From Fictibacillus nanhaiensis (lineage in GTDB: Bacteria > Bacillota > Bacilli > Bacillales > Fictibacillaceae), in NCBI GenBank assembly GCA_016401345.1, contig JAEACG010000001.1, forward strand, positions 1,054,001-1,118,000: DNA of 64,000 nucleotides, in the 5' to 3' direction. The translations under genes and the position numbers were made by a program. The notes beneath the pieces are model-generated. The model made no database searches and was not told the origin of the DNA. It was given only the letters and a program-made list of their open reading frames with translations. How positions within the stretch are numbered: the stretch's first letter is position 1; each line of letters begins with the position of its first letter. Below, in pieces: positions 8,425-15,220 of this stretch.

Positions 8425-9267
8425 ATGAAATCAAAAGTATCTGATGCGAAAAAAGCATACAAAATGCAGCAATGGATCGCAGGAATCGTCTTAACGCTTG
8501 GCGGTCTTTTAGTAGCCATCCCCTTTATTTGGATGATCCTTTCTGCATTCAAACCTGAAAGTGAAGTCCTTCAGCTCACACCGACTCTGTGGCCTGAAAC
8601 CTTTACAACAGAGAACTTCATCTACCTGTTTGAGAACATGAACTTTGGTGTTTATTTACGAAATACGATCGTCGTCGTCCTCTGTTCTTTCGTCGGACTT
8701 TTCTTTAATGCGATGGCTGGATACGCATTTGCGAAGTACAAGTTTAAAGGAAGAGAAAAGCTTTTCTACCTTGTACTAGCAACAATGATGATTCCTGGAC
8801 AAGTAACGATGATCCCTGTTTATTTAATCTTAAACCAGATGGGCTTGACGAACACGATGGCTGGTGTTGTTCTGCCAGGATTAGTTGGTGCATTCAGCAT
8901 CTTCTTGTTCCGCCAGTTCATGTCTACTATCCCAGACGAATTGCTTGAAGCTGCTCGTCTAGATGGAGCAAGTGAGTTCCGCGTGTTCATGCAACTCGTC
9001 CTGCCTATATCTAAACCGATTATGGCCGTTCAAGGTATTCTAACTTTTATCGCGGGCTGGAACAGCTTCTTATGGCCGTTAATCATCGCGAATGACGAAA
9101 GTCTGTATACACTGTCTGTCGGATTAAGCCTTTTGAAAGGACAATACGGAGGAAACTTCGCGTTGCAGATGGCAGGATCAACGTTCATGGTTGTTCCAAT
9201 CGTCATTATTTTCATCATCTTCCAAAAGCACATTATTGAAGGCTATACCATCTCTGGTATGAAATAG
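8425..9267 (+). CDS. Sugar ABC transporter permease (MalG/UgpE/MsmG type)
   Basis: The 280-residue partner permease has IVLTLGGLLVAIPFIWMILSAFKPESE at the N-terminus and the cytoplasmic EAARLDGASEFRVFMQLVLP coupling loop. It ends HIIEGYTISGMK, the usual C-terminus of MsmG-type subunits. GAGGTGAG lies upstream of ATG 8425 and the gene follows the first permease by 16 nt, so both are co-transcribed. A strong terminator follows at 9281. The substrate is inferred from the neighbouring GH94 phosphorylase and the GH144-like glucanase that carries the same operator. Confidence 0.9.
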   Translation: MKSKVSDAKKAYKMQQWIAGIVLTLGGLLVAIPFIWMILSAFKPESEVLQLTPTLWPETFTTENFIYLFENMNFGVYLRNTIVVVLCSFVGLFFNAMAGYAFAKYKFKGREKLFYLVLATMMIPGQVTMIPVYLILNQMGLTNTMAGVVLPGLVGAFSIFLFRQFMSTIPDELLEAARLDGASEFRVFMQLVLPISKPIMAVQGILTFIAGWNSFLWPLIIANDESLYTLSVGLSLLKGQYGGNFALQMAGSTFMVVPIVIIFIIFQKHIIEGYTISGMK

Positions 9268-9280
9268 AAGTTTGACGTTG

Positions 9281-9320
9281 AAGAACCCTCGATTCGAATA
9301 TGTAATCGGGGGTTCTTTTT
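9281..9320 (+). terminator. Terminator of the transporter operon
   Basis: AGAACCCTCGATT (9282-9294) pairs with AATCGGGGGTTCT (9304-9316) with one wobble, followed by TTTTT. It closes the binding-protein/permease operon. Confidence 0.85.
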
Positions 9321-9324
9321 GTTT

Positions 9325-9522
9325 TTATTTGTCTACTTTTTGGAGCTTGGTTTTCTTTCTATAATGAAGATGGATGAGGATTGCAAATATGAACCCTGAA
9401 GCATAAACAATATCATTTAGGATGCTGTTGAAATGATACATTTTTGAAAAGATAGAGTACAGAAACAGGATTCCAGTTAATAGTAAAAAAGCGTTTAATC
9501 TTTTCTCCGATGTTTTCTTCAT
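9325..9522 (-). CDS. Small two-helix membrane protein, unknown function
   Basis: This 65-residue protein has two predicted membrane segments (FLLLTGILFLYSIF and DIVYASGFIFAILIHL) and a basic tail HYRKKTKLQK. The start is ATG 9522 because GGAGG lies 5 nt upstream; an ATG 18 nt earlier would place that site inside the gene. I recognise no family. It lies tail-to-tail with the transporter operon, inside the glucan locus but on the other strand. Its promoter region contains the tandem array at 9570-9691. There is no evidence of a role in sugar use. Confidence 0.6.
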   Translation of the reverse strand: MKKTSEKRLNAFLLLTGILFLYSIFSKMYHFNSILNDIVYASGFIFAILIHLHYRKKTKLQKVDK

Positions 9523-9569
9523 ATGTACCTCCATTATCATTCATGTAGAAATGTAGATTTTTGTCGAAA

Positions 9570-9691
9570 AGCCTATAAGTTATTTATTAGGGCCTATAAA
9601 CAATTTTGAAGGCCCATAAATCGATTTGAAGGACTATAAATTTTCTTGAAGGACTATAAATCAAAGACTACGGCCTATAAAGCAAAATTGA
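9570..9691. repeat. Six-copy intergenic array, core GGCCTATAAA, period 20-21 nt
   Basis: Cores begin at 9570 (variant), 9591, 9611, 9631, 9651 and 9672. The core is GGMCYATAAA, followed by about 10 variable A/T-rich bases that often end TTGAA. It fills the gap between the Ntn-hydrolase gene stop and the 65-residue membrane gene start. See the similar arrays at 32816 and 61046. Confidence 0.85.
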
Positions 9692-9732
9692 TTGCTTTCA
9701 AACTTCACAATACCGCAAATCCATTATTTACT

Positions 9733-10539
9733 TCATCCCCAACTCTCAAGCTCTGACAATAAAACTCCTTTTTTCTTTACCAAAAAACTTAGATTACGCT
9801 CAAAGCCCCTCTCTGTTGTTATCAACAGATCTGAGAAAGAAAACCTATAGATTTTATTGAAATCTCCTTTAAGAGAAAAATAGATGTTCTCTTCTTCTGG
9901 ACTAAATATTGTAGATAACTGTGTAGGAAAGTCCCCTTCTCTTTGAGCGGTTTGCTTCAGGATGGATAGTCCTTGTTCAACGGAAAAGTCACCTCTTTTG
10001 TTAACCAATCCACCATGTGCTAGCTGATAACGATCACTTCCTGGTCCTTGTAATGTCATATCTTCATGTTCCATGGCATCTTGAACTGAAAAATTTGTAA
10101 GAACCATAAAGTCATCCTCCAGCTGATCTGTGTCTATATATTTTCTTCCAGGCTCTACAATGAATGACTTCTTGTTAGGACCAACTATTAAACTTTGAAC
10201 ACTATAATCAGGAACATTCACGATTTCTTTTTCTTGAAGATAGGTAGGCAGCACTGATATTTTTACTTTTTCAGACAACACTTCTTCAAATAACCTCATC
10301 ATATGTATACTGTTTTTGTTCCTTTTATATTTGCCTTCTTCATTCGGGTTCACCATATGAAGATTCATAAAGATTCCTTTTTTATTAAAGCCAATGGCTG
10401 GTAGGAAACGGCCGCCTTCTTTTTGCAAAATAAGGAGCTGATTATCACCTGATAGAGCCATTTTAATTGGCCGCTCAGACAGATCAAAGTTCATTCCAAT
10501 ATACGTCTCATCTTCATGCAAAACAAAACTCGTGCACAT
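9733..10539 (-). CDS. Ntn-hydrolase of the choloylglycine/linear-amide C-N hydrolase type
   Basis: Starting at ATG 10539 the product begins MCTSFVLHEDETYIGMNFD, the hallmark of choloylglycine/penicillin-V-acylase-like Ntn-hydrolases. After Met removal, Cys2 becomes the N-terminal nucleophile, followed by the G(R/M)N(F/M)D motif. The C-terminal region has TLQGPGSDRYQLAHGGL and LSTIFSPEEENIYFSLKGDF, as in acyltransferase-like relatives. The frame stays open upstream to a TTG at 10737 (66 more residues), but an extension would bury the nucleophile, so I prefer the shorter 268-residue form. The visible ribosome binding site (GGAAGTGAAG) is weak. The substrate is unknown, and a link to glucan use is not supported. 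Confidence 0.6.
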   Translation of the reverse strand: MCTSFVLHEDETYIGMNFDLSERPIKMALSGDNQLLILQKEGGRFLPAIGFNKKGIFMNLHMVNPNEEGKYKRNKNSIHMMRLFEEVLSEKVKISVLPTYLQEKEIVNVPDYSVQSLIVGPNKKSFIVEPGRKYIDTDQLEDDFMVLTNFSVQDAMEHEDMTLQGPGSDRYQLAHGGLVNKRGDFSVEQGLSILKQTAQREGDFPTQLSTIFSPEEENIYFSLKGDFNKIYRFSFSDLLITTERGFERNLSFLVKKKGVLLSELESWG

Positions 10540-10857
10540 CTCTTCTTCACTTCCATTTTTAAATTTCCAGCTGAATAAATGATAGGTACAGCTGTCAGTA
10601 AAAATAAATTCTACATAAAAATCCTGGACCCTTTTATCCTTGTTTACGGTACGTGTTTTTATTTTTCTTACACGTTCACCGTTAAATTGTATCTTTTCAC
10701 CGATAAGCATCTCGGTTTTACTGATAAACTCATACAAAGCACCTATGAATCACTGCTGACCACCGCTAAACTCTACACTTCCACCTGAAAGCCCACAAAA
10801 CAAGCTAACTCCAACAAAAAACACCCTCATCCATTTGGAATCAGGTGCCGCATACAA
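10540..10857 (-). other. 318-nt stretch: open extension and degenerate terminator, no clear separate gene
   Basis: On the minus strand this holds the 66-codon upstream extension of the Ntn-hydrolase frame (10540-10737), and a TGA in the same frame at 10750-10752. Near 10820-10850, CACC and GGTG bracket an imperfect stem followed by TTTTTT, probably the terminator of the glucanase gene. A 26-codon piece (10750-10830) reads like a signal peptide but overlaps that T-run. Confidence 0.4.
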
Positions 10858-12195
10858 TTATTGAATAGAAAACTTTTCTTTTCTCAACAGATCCTCTGGT
10901 TTCTTACCAATCGGATCTTGGTGGAAGTAATCGCGAATCACACCATCTTTTAGATAGTTAGCGATCGAAACCATAATCATTCCTTGGTCGAGCGCGAGAT
11001 AAGCTTTAGCGATTTCACCTGTTTCCACGTTTACAGAATCATAGAATCCGTACTTGCTATACGTATTGAGCTCTTTTAATGCTTTGATGTTTTTTCGAAC
11101 AGCTTTTGGATCATAGTCTAGTGCTAAGAAAGATGCATGAGCCGTTACGGTCGCGCCATCTTTGTATCCAGAAGTTCCTAGTGGTGTTGCTGCAAACTCA
11201 CTGTAACCATCTGGTGTTGCAGATGGAGAGAAGCCCCATGCTTTATATCCTTTTTCTTCTGCAAAAGCTTGCTGTAACTCAACATGACGCTTGTTGTTCA
11301 GCCCAAGCGCATTCTTGCCAAGTTCAACCTCATTTAATACGATTCCAGGCATAAGACTTTCAAACATGCTTCCGCCCCAGCTCGGAACGAATTTTACACC
11401 TTTGTATTCATAATGGCCTTCAAATACAGAAACGCCATCATATTCATGAGTTTCACCTTCTGGAATTTGTGCTTGCCAATCCCATTCTTTTGGCATCGTA
11501 CGATACATCTTCCACCAGTGATCGCTTGGCACATCACCTTTACCAATCGAGATATAACTTGCTACACGTGGTTCTGTGTTAAACAAACCGTAGTGATGAT
11601 CGGTTAATTTCCCTTGTGCTACATCATATCCACCACGGAATTGTCCCACTTCTGGATCATATAGTGTCGTATAATTCATGTTTTCAACGAGCTTACTCGT
11701 TTGTGGATTCAGCTCATCATAAGCTTGTCCAACTACTATCAGCCCTGCAGACAGCCAGCCGTTATCCACTTGTGAGATGAACTGTCCCCAATCCTTTTTA
11801 ACCGAACCATCTTTTGTGTTATACCAGTTGTAGTATAAGCCATTCCATTTTTCTAAATCTTCAAGTGTATTCAACGTGACTTGTATACGTTTTACCGCTT
11901 CCTTTTTAGAGATGATACCTAACTCTTGAGCGGAGATCGTACTCATCATATACATCCCAATGTTTGTAGGAGATGTATGTGTTGCGTCTTTCTTACCCTC
12001 TGCTGTATATCGAGTCTCATCATAGGTCAAACCTGTTTTTGGATCAGTATGATCTTGATAAAATTTGTATGTCTTCTTAGCAATTGATTTTAACTCCATT
12101 TGAAATGCATGATCTTTTCCTCTGTCAGTTGCGGACGCAGATGATGTTACAAAAACATTCGCAAACAAACTGAACATTAATACAAAGCTAATCAT
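10858..12195 (-). CDS. Secreted GH144-like (PF10091 fold) endo-beta-1,2-glucanase candidate
   Basis: The product begins with a hydrophobic export segment (FVLMFSLFANVFV, likely cut after SASA) and continues as an (alpha/alpha)6 enzyme with the PF10091 landmarks: NGLYYNWYNTKDG (118-130), SQVDNGWLSAGL (141-152), NTEPRVASYISIGKG (206-220), SWGGSMFESLMPG (272-284) and YKAWGFSPSA (317-326). PF10091 covers GH144 beta-1,2-glucanases and the C-terminal part of cyclic beta-1,2-glucan synthases. The gene carries the same operator as the GH94 and transporter genes. No good ribosome binding site precedes ATG 12195; see the upstream overlapping reading frame at 12192-12218. Confidence 0.75.
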   Translation of the reverse strand: MISFVLMFSLFANVFVTSSASATDRGKDHAFQMELKSIAKKTYKFYQDHTDPKTGLTYDETRYTAEGKKDATHTSPTNIGMYMMSTISAQELGIISKKEAVKRIQVTLNTLEDLEKWNGLYYNWYNTKDGSVKKDWGQFISQVDNGWLSAGLIVVGQAYDELNPQTSKLVENMNYTTLYDPEVGQFRGGYDVAQGKLTDHHYGLFNTEPRVASYISIGKGDVPSDHWWKMYRTMPKEWDWQAQIPEGETHEYDGVSVFEGHYEYKGVKFVPSWGGSMFESLMPGIVLNEVELGKNALGLNNKRHVELQQAFAEEKGYKAWGFSPSATPDGYSEFAATPLGTSGYKDGATVTAHASFLALDYDPKAVRKNIKALKELNTYSKYGFYDSVNVETGEIAKAYLALDQGMIMVSIANYLKDGVIRDYFHQDPIGKKPEDLLRKEKFSIQ

Positions 12196-12218
12196 TTTAC
12201 TTGTTTACATGGATGCAT
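12192..12218 (-). CDS. Eight-codon leader or frameshifted signal-peptide start of the glucanase
   Basis: ATG 12218 follows GAGAGGAG, the only good ribosome binding site here, and reads MHPCKQVK then TGA. Its stop overlaps the glucanase ATG (ATGA). The two frames are offset at an AAAA run; joined, MHPCKQVK plus MISFVLMFSLF would make a normal signal peptide with a basic n-region. It is either translational coupling, a natural frameshift mutation or a sequencing indel. Confidence 0.5.
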   Translation of the reverse strand: MHPCKQVK

Positions 12219-12248
12219 TGCTCCTCTCCATACTTAGAAATCATCAGT

Positions 12249-12262
12249 CGAAACGTTTCACC
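12249..12262 (-). promoter_or_regulatory. LacI-type operator upstream of the GH144-like gene
   Basis: TCGAAACGTTTCA shares its 13-nt core with the two operators in the GH94/transporter intergenic region. It lies about 33 nt upstream of the leader ATG and just downstream of a TAAACT -10-like hexamer on the minus strand. It links this gene to the same repressor. Confidence 0.75.
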
Positions 12263-12466
12263 AATAGTTTATCACGTTTGAATGAAATAAATAAGAAGAT
12301 TACAGTCTTTTGCGCCAAAGGTTGTATGCGCTTTCATAATAAACGGTATAAAGGTAGGAGAAAACTGATAATAACAGGAAATCAATCCGATTATTAGGGA
12401 AATAAAGGATAATGGTTTCTTTTACGAGAAGAAAGTAGTAAATAGTCTTAAAAAGGGGTTTTTGCT

Positions 12467-12946
12467 ATGAACAACAAGGCAGTTTATGAAACACCCGTTG
12501 TAAAAGAACGGAAAGAAATAAAGTTAGTTGGATTAAGGGTGCTATGTGAGGGAGATCAATACATTCACGAAATTCCTAAAGCTTCAACTGAGCTGCAATC
12601 ACAATTACCGTCCATTCAGCATGTCGTGGATCCATCAAAACAAATAGGTGCGTTCGTCGTTGATGCACAAACTAAACAAGAAGATGGATACTGGGTTTGT
12701 GTTGAAGTAGAAAAATATGAAGATGTTCCGGCTGACATGGTGAAGTTAACCATACCACCTCAAAAATATGCAGTGACCAAACATATGGGAAGAAACGATG
12801 AAATTAAAAACAGCTATGAAATGTTGCACAACTGGATACAAAAGAATGGATATAACAGACTCCTTAAAAACTGGCACATCGAGATATTTCATACCTTTGA
12901 TGTAAGTAATCAATTAGAAATCGATTTGTACGATACCATTCAATAA
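12467..12946 (+). CDS. GyrI-like/effector-binding domain protein
   Basis: The 159-residue single-domain protein resembles the AraC effector-binding (GyrI-like) fold: KERKEIKLVGLRVLCEGD at the N-terminus, then PADMVKLTIPPQKYAVTKHMG and LLKNWHIEIFHTFDVSNQLEIDLYDTI. The last acidic strand and the 'fpay' type strand before it are typical of this fold. Such stand-alone domains bind small amphipathic ligands or sometimes hydrolyse cyclopropanoids, but the ligand here is unknown. AAAAAGGGG precedes the ATG. It heads a probable three-gene run with the hydrolase and DinB genes (gap 16 nt, then an 11-nt overlap). Confidence 0.75.
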   Translation: MNNKAVYETPVVKERKEIKLVGLRVLCEGDQYIHEIPKASTELQSQLPSIQHVVDPSKQIGAFVVDAQTKQEDGYWVCVEVEKYEDVPADMVKLTIPPQKYAVTKHMGRNDEIKNSYEMLHNWIQKNGYNRLLKNWHIEIFHTFDVSNQLEIDLYDTIQ

Positions 12947-12962
12947 AATCGGGGGTTAGGAT

Positions 12963-13640
12963 ATGAAAGAAAGTTCTCGATCTGTACTGGGTTATAAAAA
13001 GATGAAAATTCCTTACGTTATACAAAGTAAAACAGAGAATCCAAAAGGGTTAACAATCATGCTTCCTGGTATAGGATATACGGTTAAATCACCGTTATTC
13101 CATTTTTCTTCAAGCGCTTTTTTAAACAAAGAATATGATGTCTTGCATGTGAACTATCCTTATTATTCAACAGATTACGAAGATTTTAGCTTTGATGAAC
13201 TTACATCAGCACTAATTAAAGATGTTTCCGCTGTCTTACATGAAGTGCTTGACCAAACGAATTATAATTCTTATTACGTGTTAGGAAAATCCTTTGGCAC
13301 GATCGCCATTCCTACCGTTTTAAAACTTTTACCTATAAACGACACAAAAGCTGTATGGTTAACACCCCGTTTAATAGATGCACCTGTTTTTGAAACGATA
13401 AGAACGTGTATACAAGATGGACTCTGTATAATTGGTGATAAGGATCCCTTCTATGACGTAGAAAAGATGAATCAAATACTACTTAACTCCTCTATAGAGT
13501 GTATAATCCCCCCTGGCGCAAACCATGCACTTGAAGTGGACAACGATATTCTAACATCTATTGATATCGTTAAAAGTGTTGTAAAAAGGATTGATGATTT
13601 TATCACTTTGAAGAACGGAGTATTAAACAATGAACTTTAA
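12963..13640 (+). CDS. Alpha/beta hydrolase
   Basis: The 225-residue protein has an oxyanion-side strand GLTIMLPGIGYT, a nucleophile elbow YYVLGKSFGT (GxSxG-like GKSFG), a late Asp in IIGDKDPFYD and the catalytic His in PPGANHALEV, a complete Ser-Asp-His set in the right order. No signal peptide is seen. GGGGGTTAGG precedes the ATG. It ends 11 nt inside the next gene, so the two are translationally coupled. The substrate cannot be told from the sequence. Confidence 0.8.
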   Translation: MKESSRSVLGYKKMKIPYVIQSKTENPKGLTIMLPGIGYTVKSPLFHFSSSAFLNKEYDVLHVNYPYYSTDYEDFSFDELTSALIKDVSAVLHEVLDQTNYNSYYVLGKSFGTIAIPTVLKLLPINDTKAVWLTPRLIDAPVFETIRTCIQDGLCIIGDKDPFYDVEKMNQILLNSSIECIIPPGANHALEVDNDILTSIDIVKSVVKRIDDFITLKNGVLNNEL

Positions 13641-14145
13641 ACAAAGAGAAGCTCTCGAAATTCTAGAACGTACACCTGCCGTTTTATCACACTTGTTATC
13701 AGGGCTCTCTCATGAATGGTTAGTCAGCAATGAAGGCGGTGATTCGTGGAATTCTCTCGAAGTTGTCGCTCACTTAATCGAATGTGAAAAGAGCAATTGG
13801 ATACCACGGATTAACAGCATTCTTTCAAGTCATGAAATTGAACCCCTTCCATCCTTTGATCGGTTCTCTCATCTGGGAAAAGAAACAGGGATTGAAGAGC
13901 TGCTGCGTGAATTTTTGCAGTGCCGACAACAGAGCTTATACCAATTAGGGAATTTGAAAATTGGTACCTTTAATTTAAATAAAACTGGAATACACCCTGA
14001 GTTTGGCTCTATAACCCTACACCAATTACTCTCAACCTGGGCCGTTCATGATCTTACACACATTAATCAGATTACTAGAATTCTGGCTAAGCGTTATGCT
14101 TGTGACGTCGGTCCATGGAAAACATACTTAAGCATACTCAAATAA
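13630..14145 (+). CDS. DinB family (DinB_2) protein
   Basis: The 171-residue four-helix protein has the DinB metal-site pattern: an early His in SLEVVAHLIECE and a late pair in WAVHDLTHINQITRIL. The trailing PWKTYLSIL is common in DinB_2 proteins. Members are metal-dependent enzymes acting with bacillithiol or other thiols, or are of unknown role. It overlaps the end of the hydrolase gene by 11 nt, and a terminator with a T7 run follows. Confidence 0.8.
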   Translation: MNFKQREALEILERTPAVLSHLLSGLSHEWLVSNEGGDSWNSLEVVAHLIECEKSNWIPRINSILSSHEIEPLPSFDRFSHLGKETGIEELLREFLQCRQQSLYQLGNLKIGTFNLNKTGIHPEFGSITLHQLLSTWAVHDLTHINQITRILAKRYACDVGPWKTYLSILK

Positions 14146-14146
14146 C

Positions 14147-14170
14147 GTTCCCCCCGTGGGAGCTTTTTTT
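14147..14170 (+). terminator. Terminator after the DinB gene
   Basis: GTTCCC (14147-14152) pairs with GGGAGC (14158-14163), followed by seven T. It ends the GyrI-hydrolase-DinB unit. Confidence 0.75.
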
Positions 14171-14265
14171 ATTTTTACCATGGAGGAAAATAATGGATTA
14201 TGTCGAATGATTATAGTTAACTTTATTAGATAAAAAGAGATAAAGAGATTTAGGGGGAAAATTTT

Positions 14266-15219
14266 ATGTATTTGCTTGTCCTTCGGCGCATTGTTTATTT
14301 CTTGATGCCGATCGTAGGTGTTTTTTTTATTGGTGCACTTCCTTATCTTTTCTTCAGCAATGTTCAAGGTATTGAAGCTGTTGCTCGTTTACTAGATTCT
14401 GGTGCACTCGAGAATGCACTCTTTTTAAATCAGGATTTGGGATTATTTTTCGAGCCTTATCTTGATAAGATATGGGATTTGTTCATAAACCTCATAAAGT
14501 TTTCAAACGTGACTTTTTATGAATATCAACAAGAGAAGTTACTATTCCCAACCATTTTAAAACCTTATCTTTATTCTATAAAACTAGTATTAGGTGCATT
14601 CTTTCTAGCCATAGCTTCATCGATCATACTAGCTTTGATCATCAAGATTTTATCTGACCGCATTCAAAAAGGAATTCGCTTCTTGTTTTTTTCACTCGAG
14701 TCCTTACCCGATATCTTTATCGTTGTTATCATTCAATATAGCATGATTCTGTATGTTAGAAATACGGGAAATCTCTTGTTCCCAATCGTACATAGCGATC
14801 AAAATCCTAGCTATTTCTTACCGATTTTTTGCTTGAGCATCTTGCCAACTCTTTTCTTAATAAGAACGTTGCTGTTTCTACTCGATGATGAAGATTCAAA
14901 AACGTATGTAGAATTTGCTCGCGCAAAAGGAATACGATATGCGCTGATCCTTTATATTCACATGCTAAGAAATTCACTTTTAAGTCTGTTCTATTATTCA
15001 AAGAACGTGTATTGGTTACTAATCTCTACACTCTTTATGGTAGAAACCATTATGGCGATTCCCGGCATCACTGATTTTATGCTAGATAACGGTCCTACGA
15101 CACCGGATGTCATTACAGTTAGCGTTTTGCTCATGTTCGTTCCGTTTTATCTATTATTTACACTTTCCTCTTACGTTCTGGAGTATAAGCTAGGGCGTAC
15201 TAATGAGGAGGTGGCGTAA
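14266..15219 (+). CDS. ABC permease of the oligopeptide/nickel type (DppB-like)
   Basis: This 317-residue membrane protein has an N-terminal MYLLVLRRIVYFLMP anchor, a long extracellular loop (about residues 35-100) and a permease core with FARAKGIRYALILYIHMLRNSLL, the EAA-type coupling loop of DppB/OppB proteins. IPGITDFM and ITVSVLLMFVPFYLL near the end are also typical. TAGGGGGAAA precedes ATG 14266. It is followed after 1 nt by a DppC-like gene. Neither a binding protein nor ATPase genes are nearby, which is unusual for this class. Confidence 0.8.
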   Translation: MYLLVLRRIVYFLMPIVGVFFIGALPYLFFSNVQGIEAVARLLDSGALENALFLNQDLGLFFEPYLDKIWDLFINLIKFSNVTFYEYQQEKLLFPTILKPYLYSIKLVLGAFFLAIASSIILALIIKILSDRIQKGIRFLFFSLESLPDIFIVVIIQYSMILYVRNTGNLLFPIVHSDQNPSYFLPIFCLSILPTLFLIRTLLFLLDDEDSKTYVEFARAKGIRYALILYIHMLRNSLLSLFYYSKNVYWLLISTLFMVETIMAIPGITDFMLDNGPTTPDVITVSVLLMFVPFYLLFTLSSYVLEYKLGRTNEEVA

Positions 15220-15220
15220 G

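Noticed and set aside
9570-9691. CRISPR array
   Set aside because: The core is 10 nt and the spacer about 10 nt; CRISPR repeats and spacers are 25-40 nt each, and no cas genes are present. The same applies to the arrays at 32816 and 61046.
10750-10830. 26-codon signal-peptide-like frame upstream of the Ntn-hydrolase gene
   Set aside because: It overlaps the T-run of the probable glucanase terminator and ends at TGA; the hydrophobic residues come from TTT codons of that run. Kept only as a note in the start-site finding.
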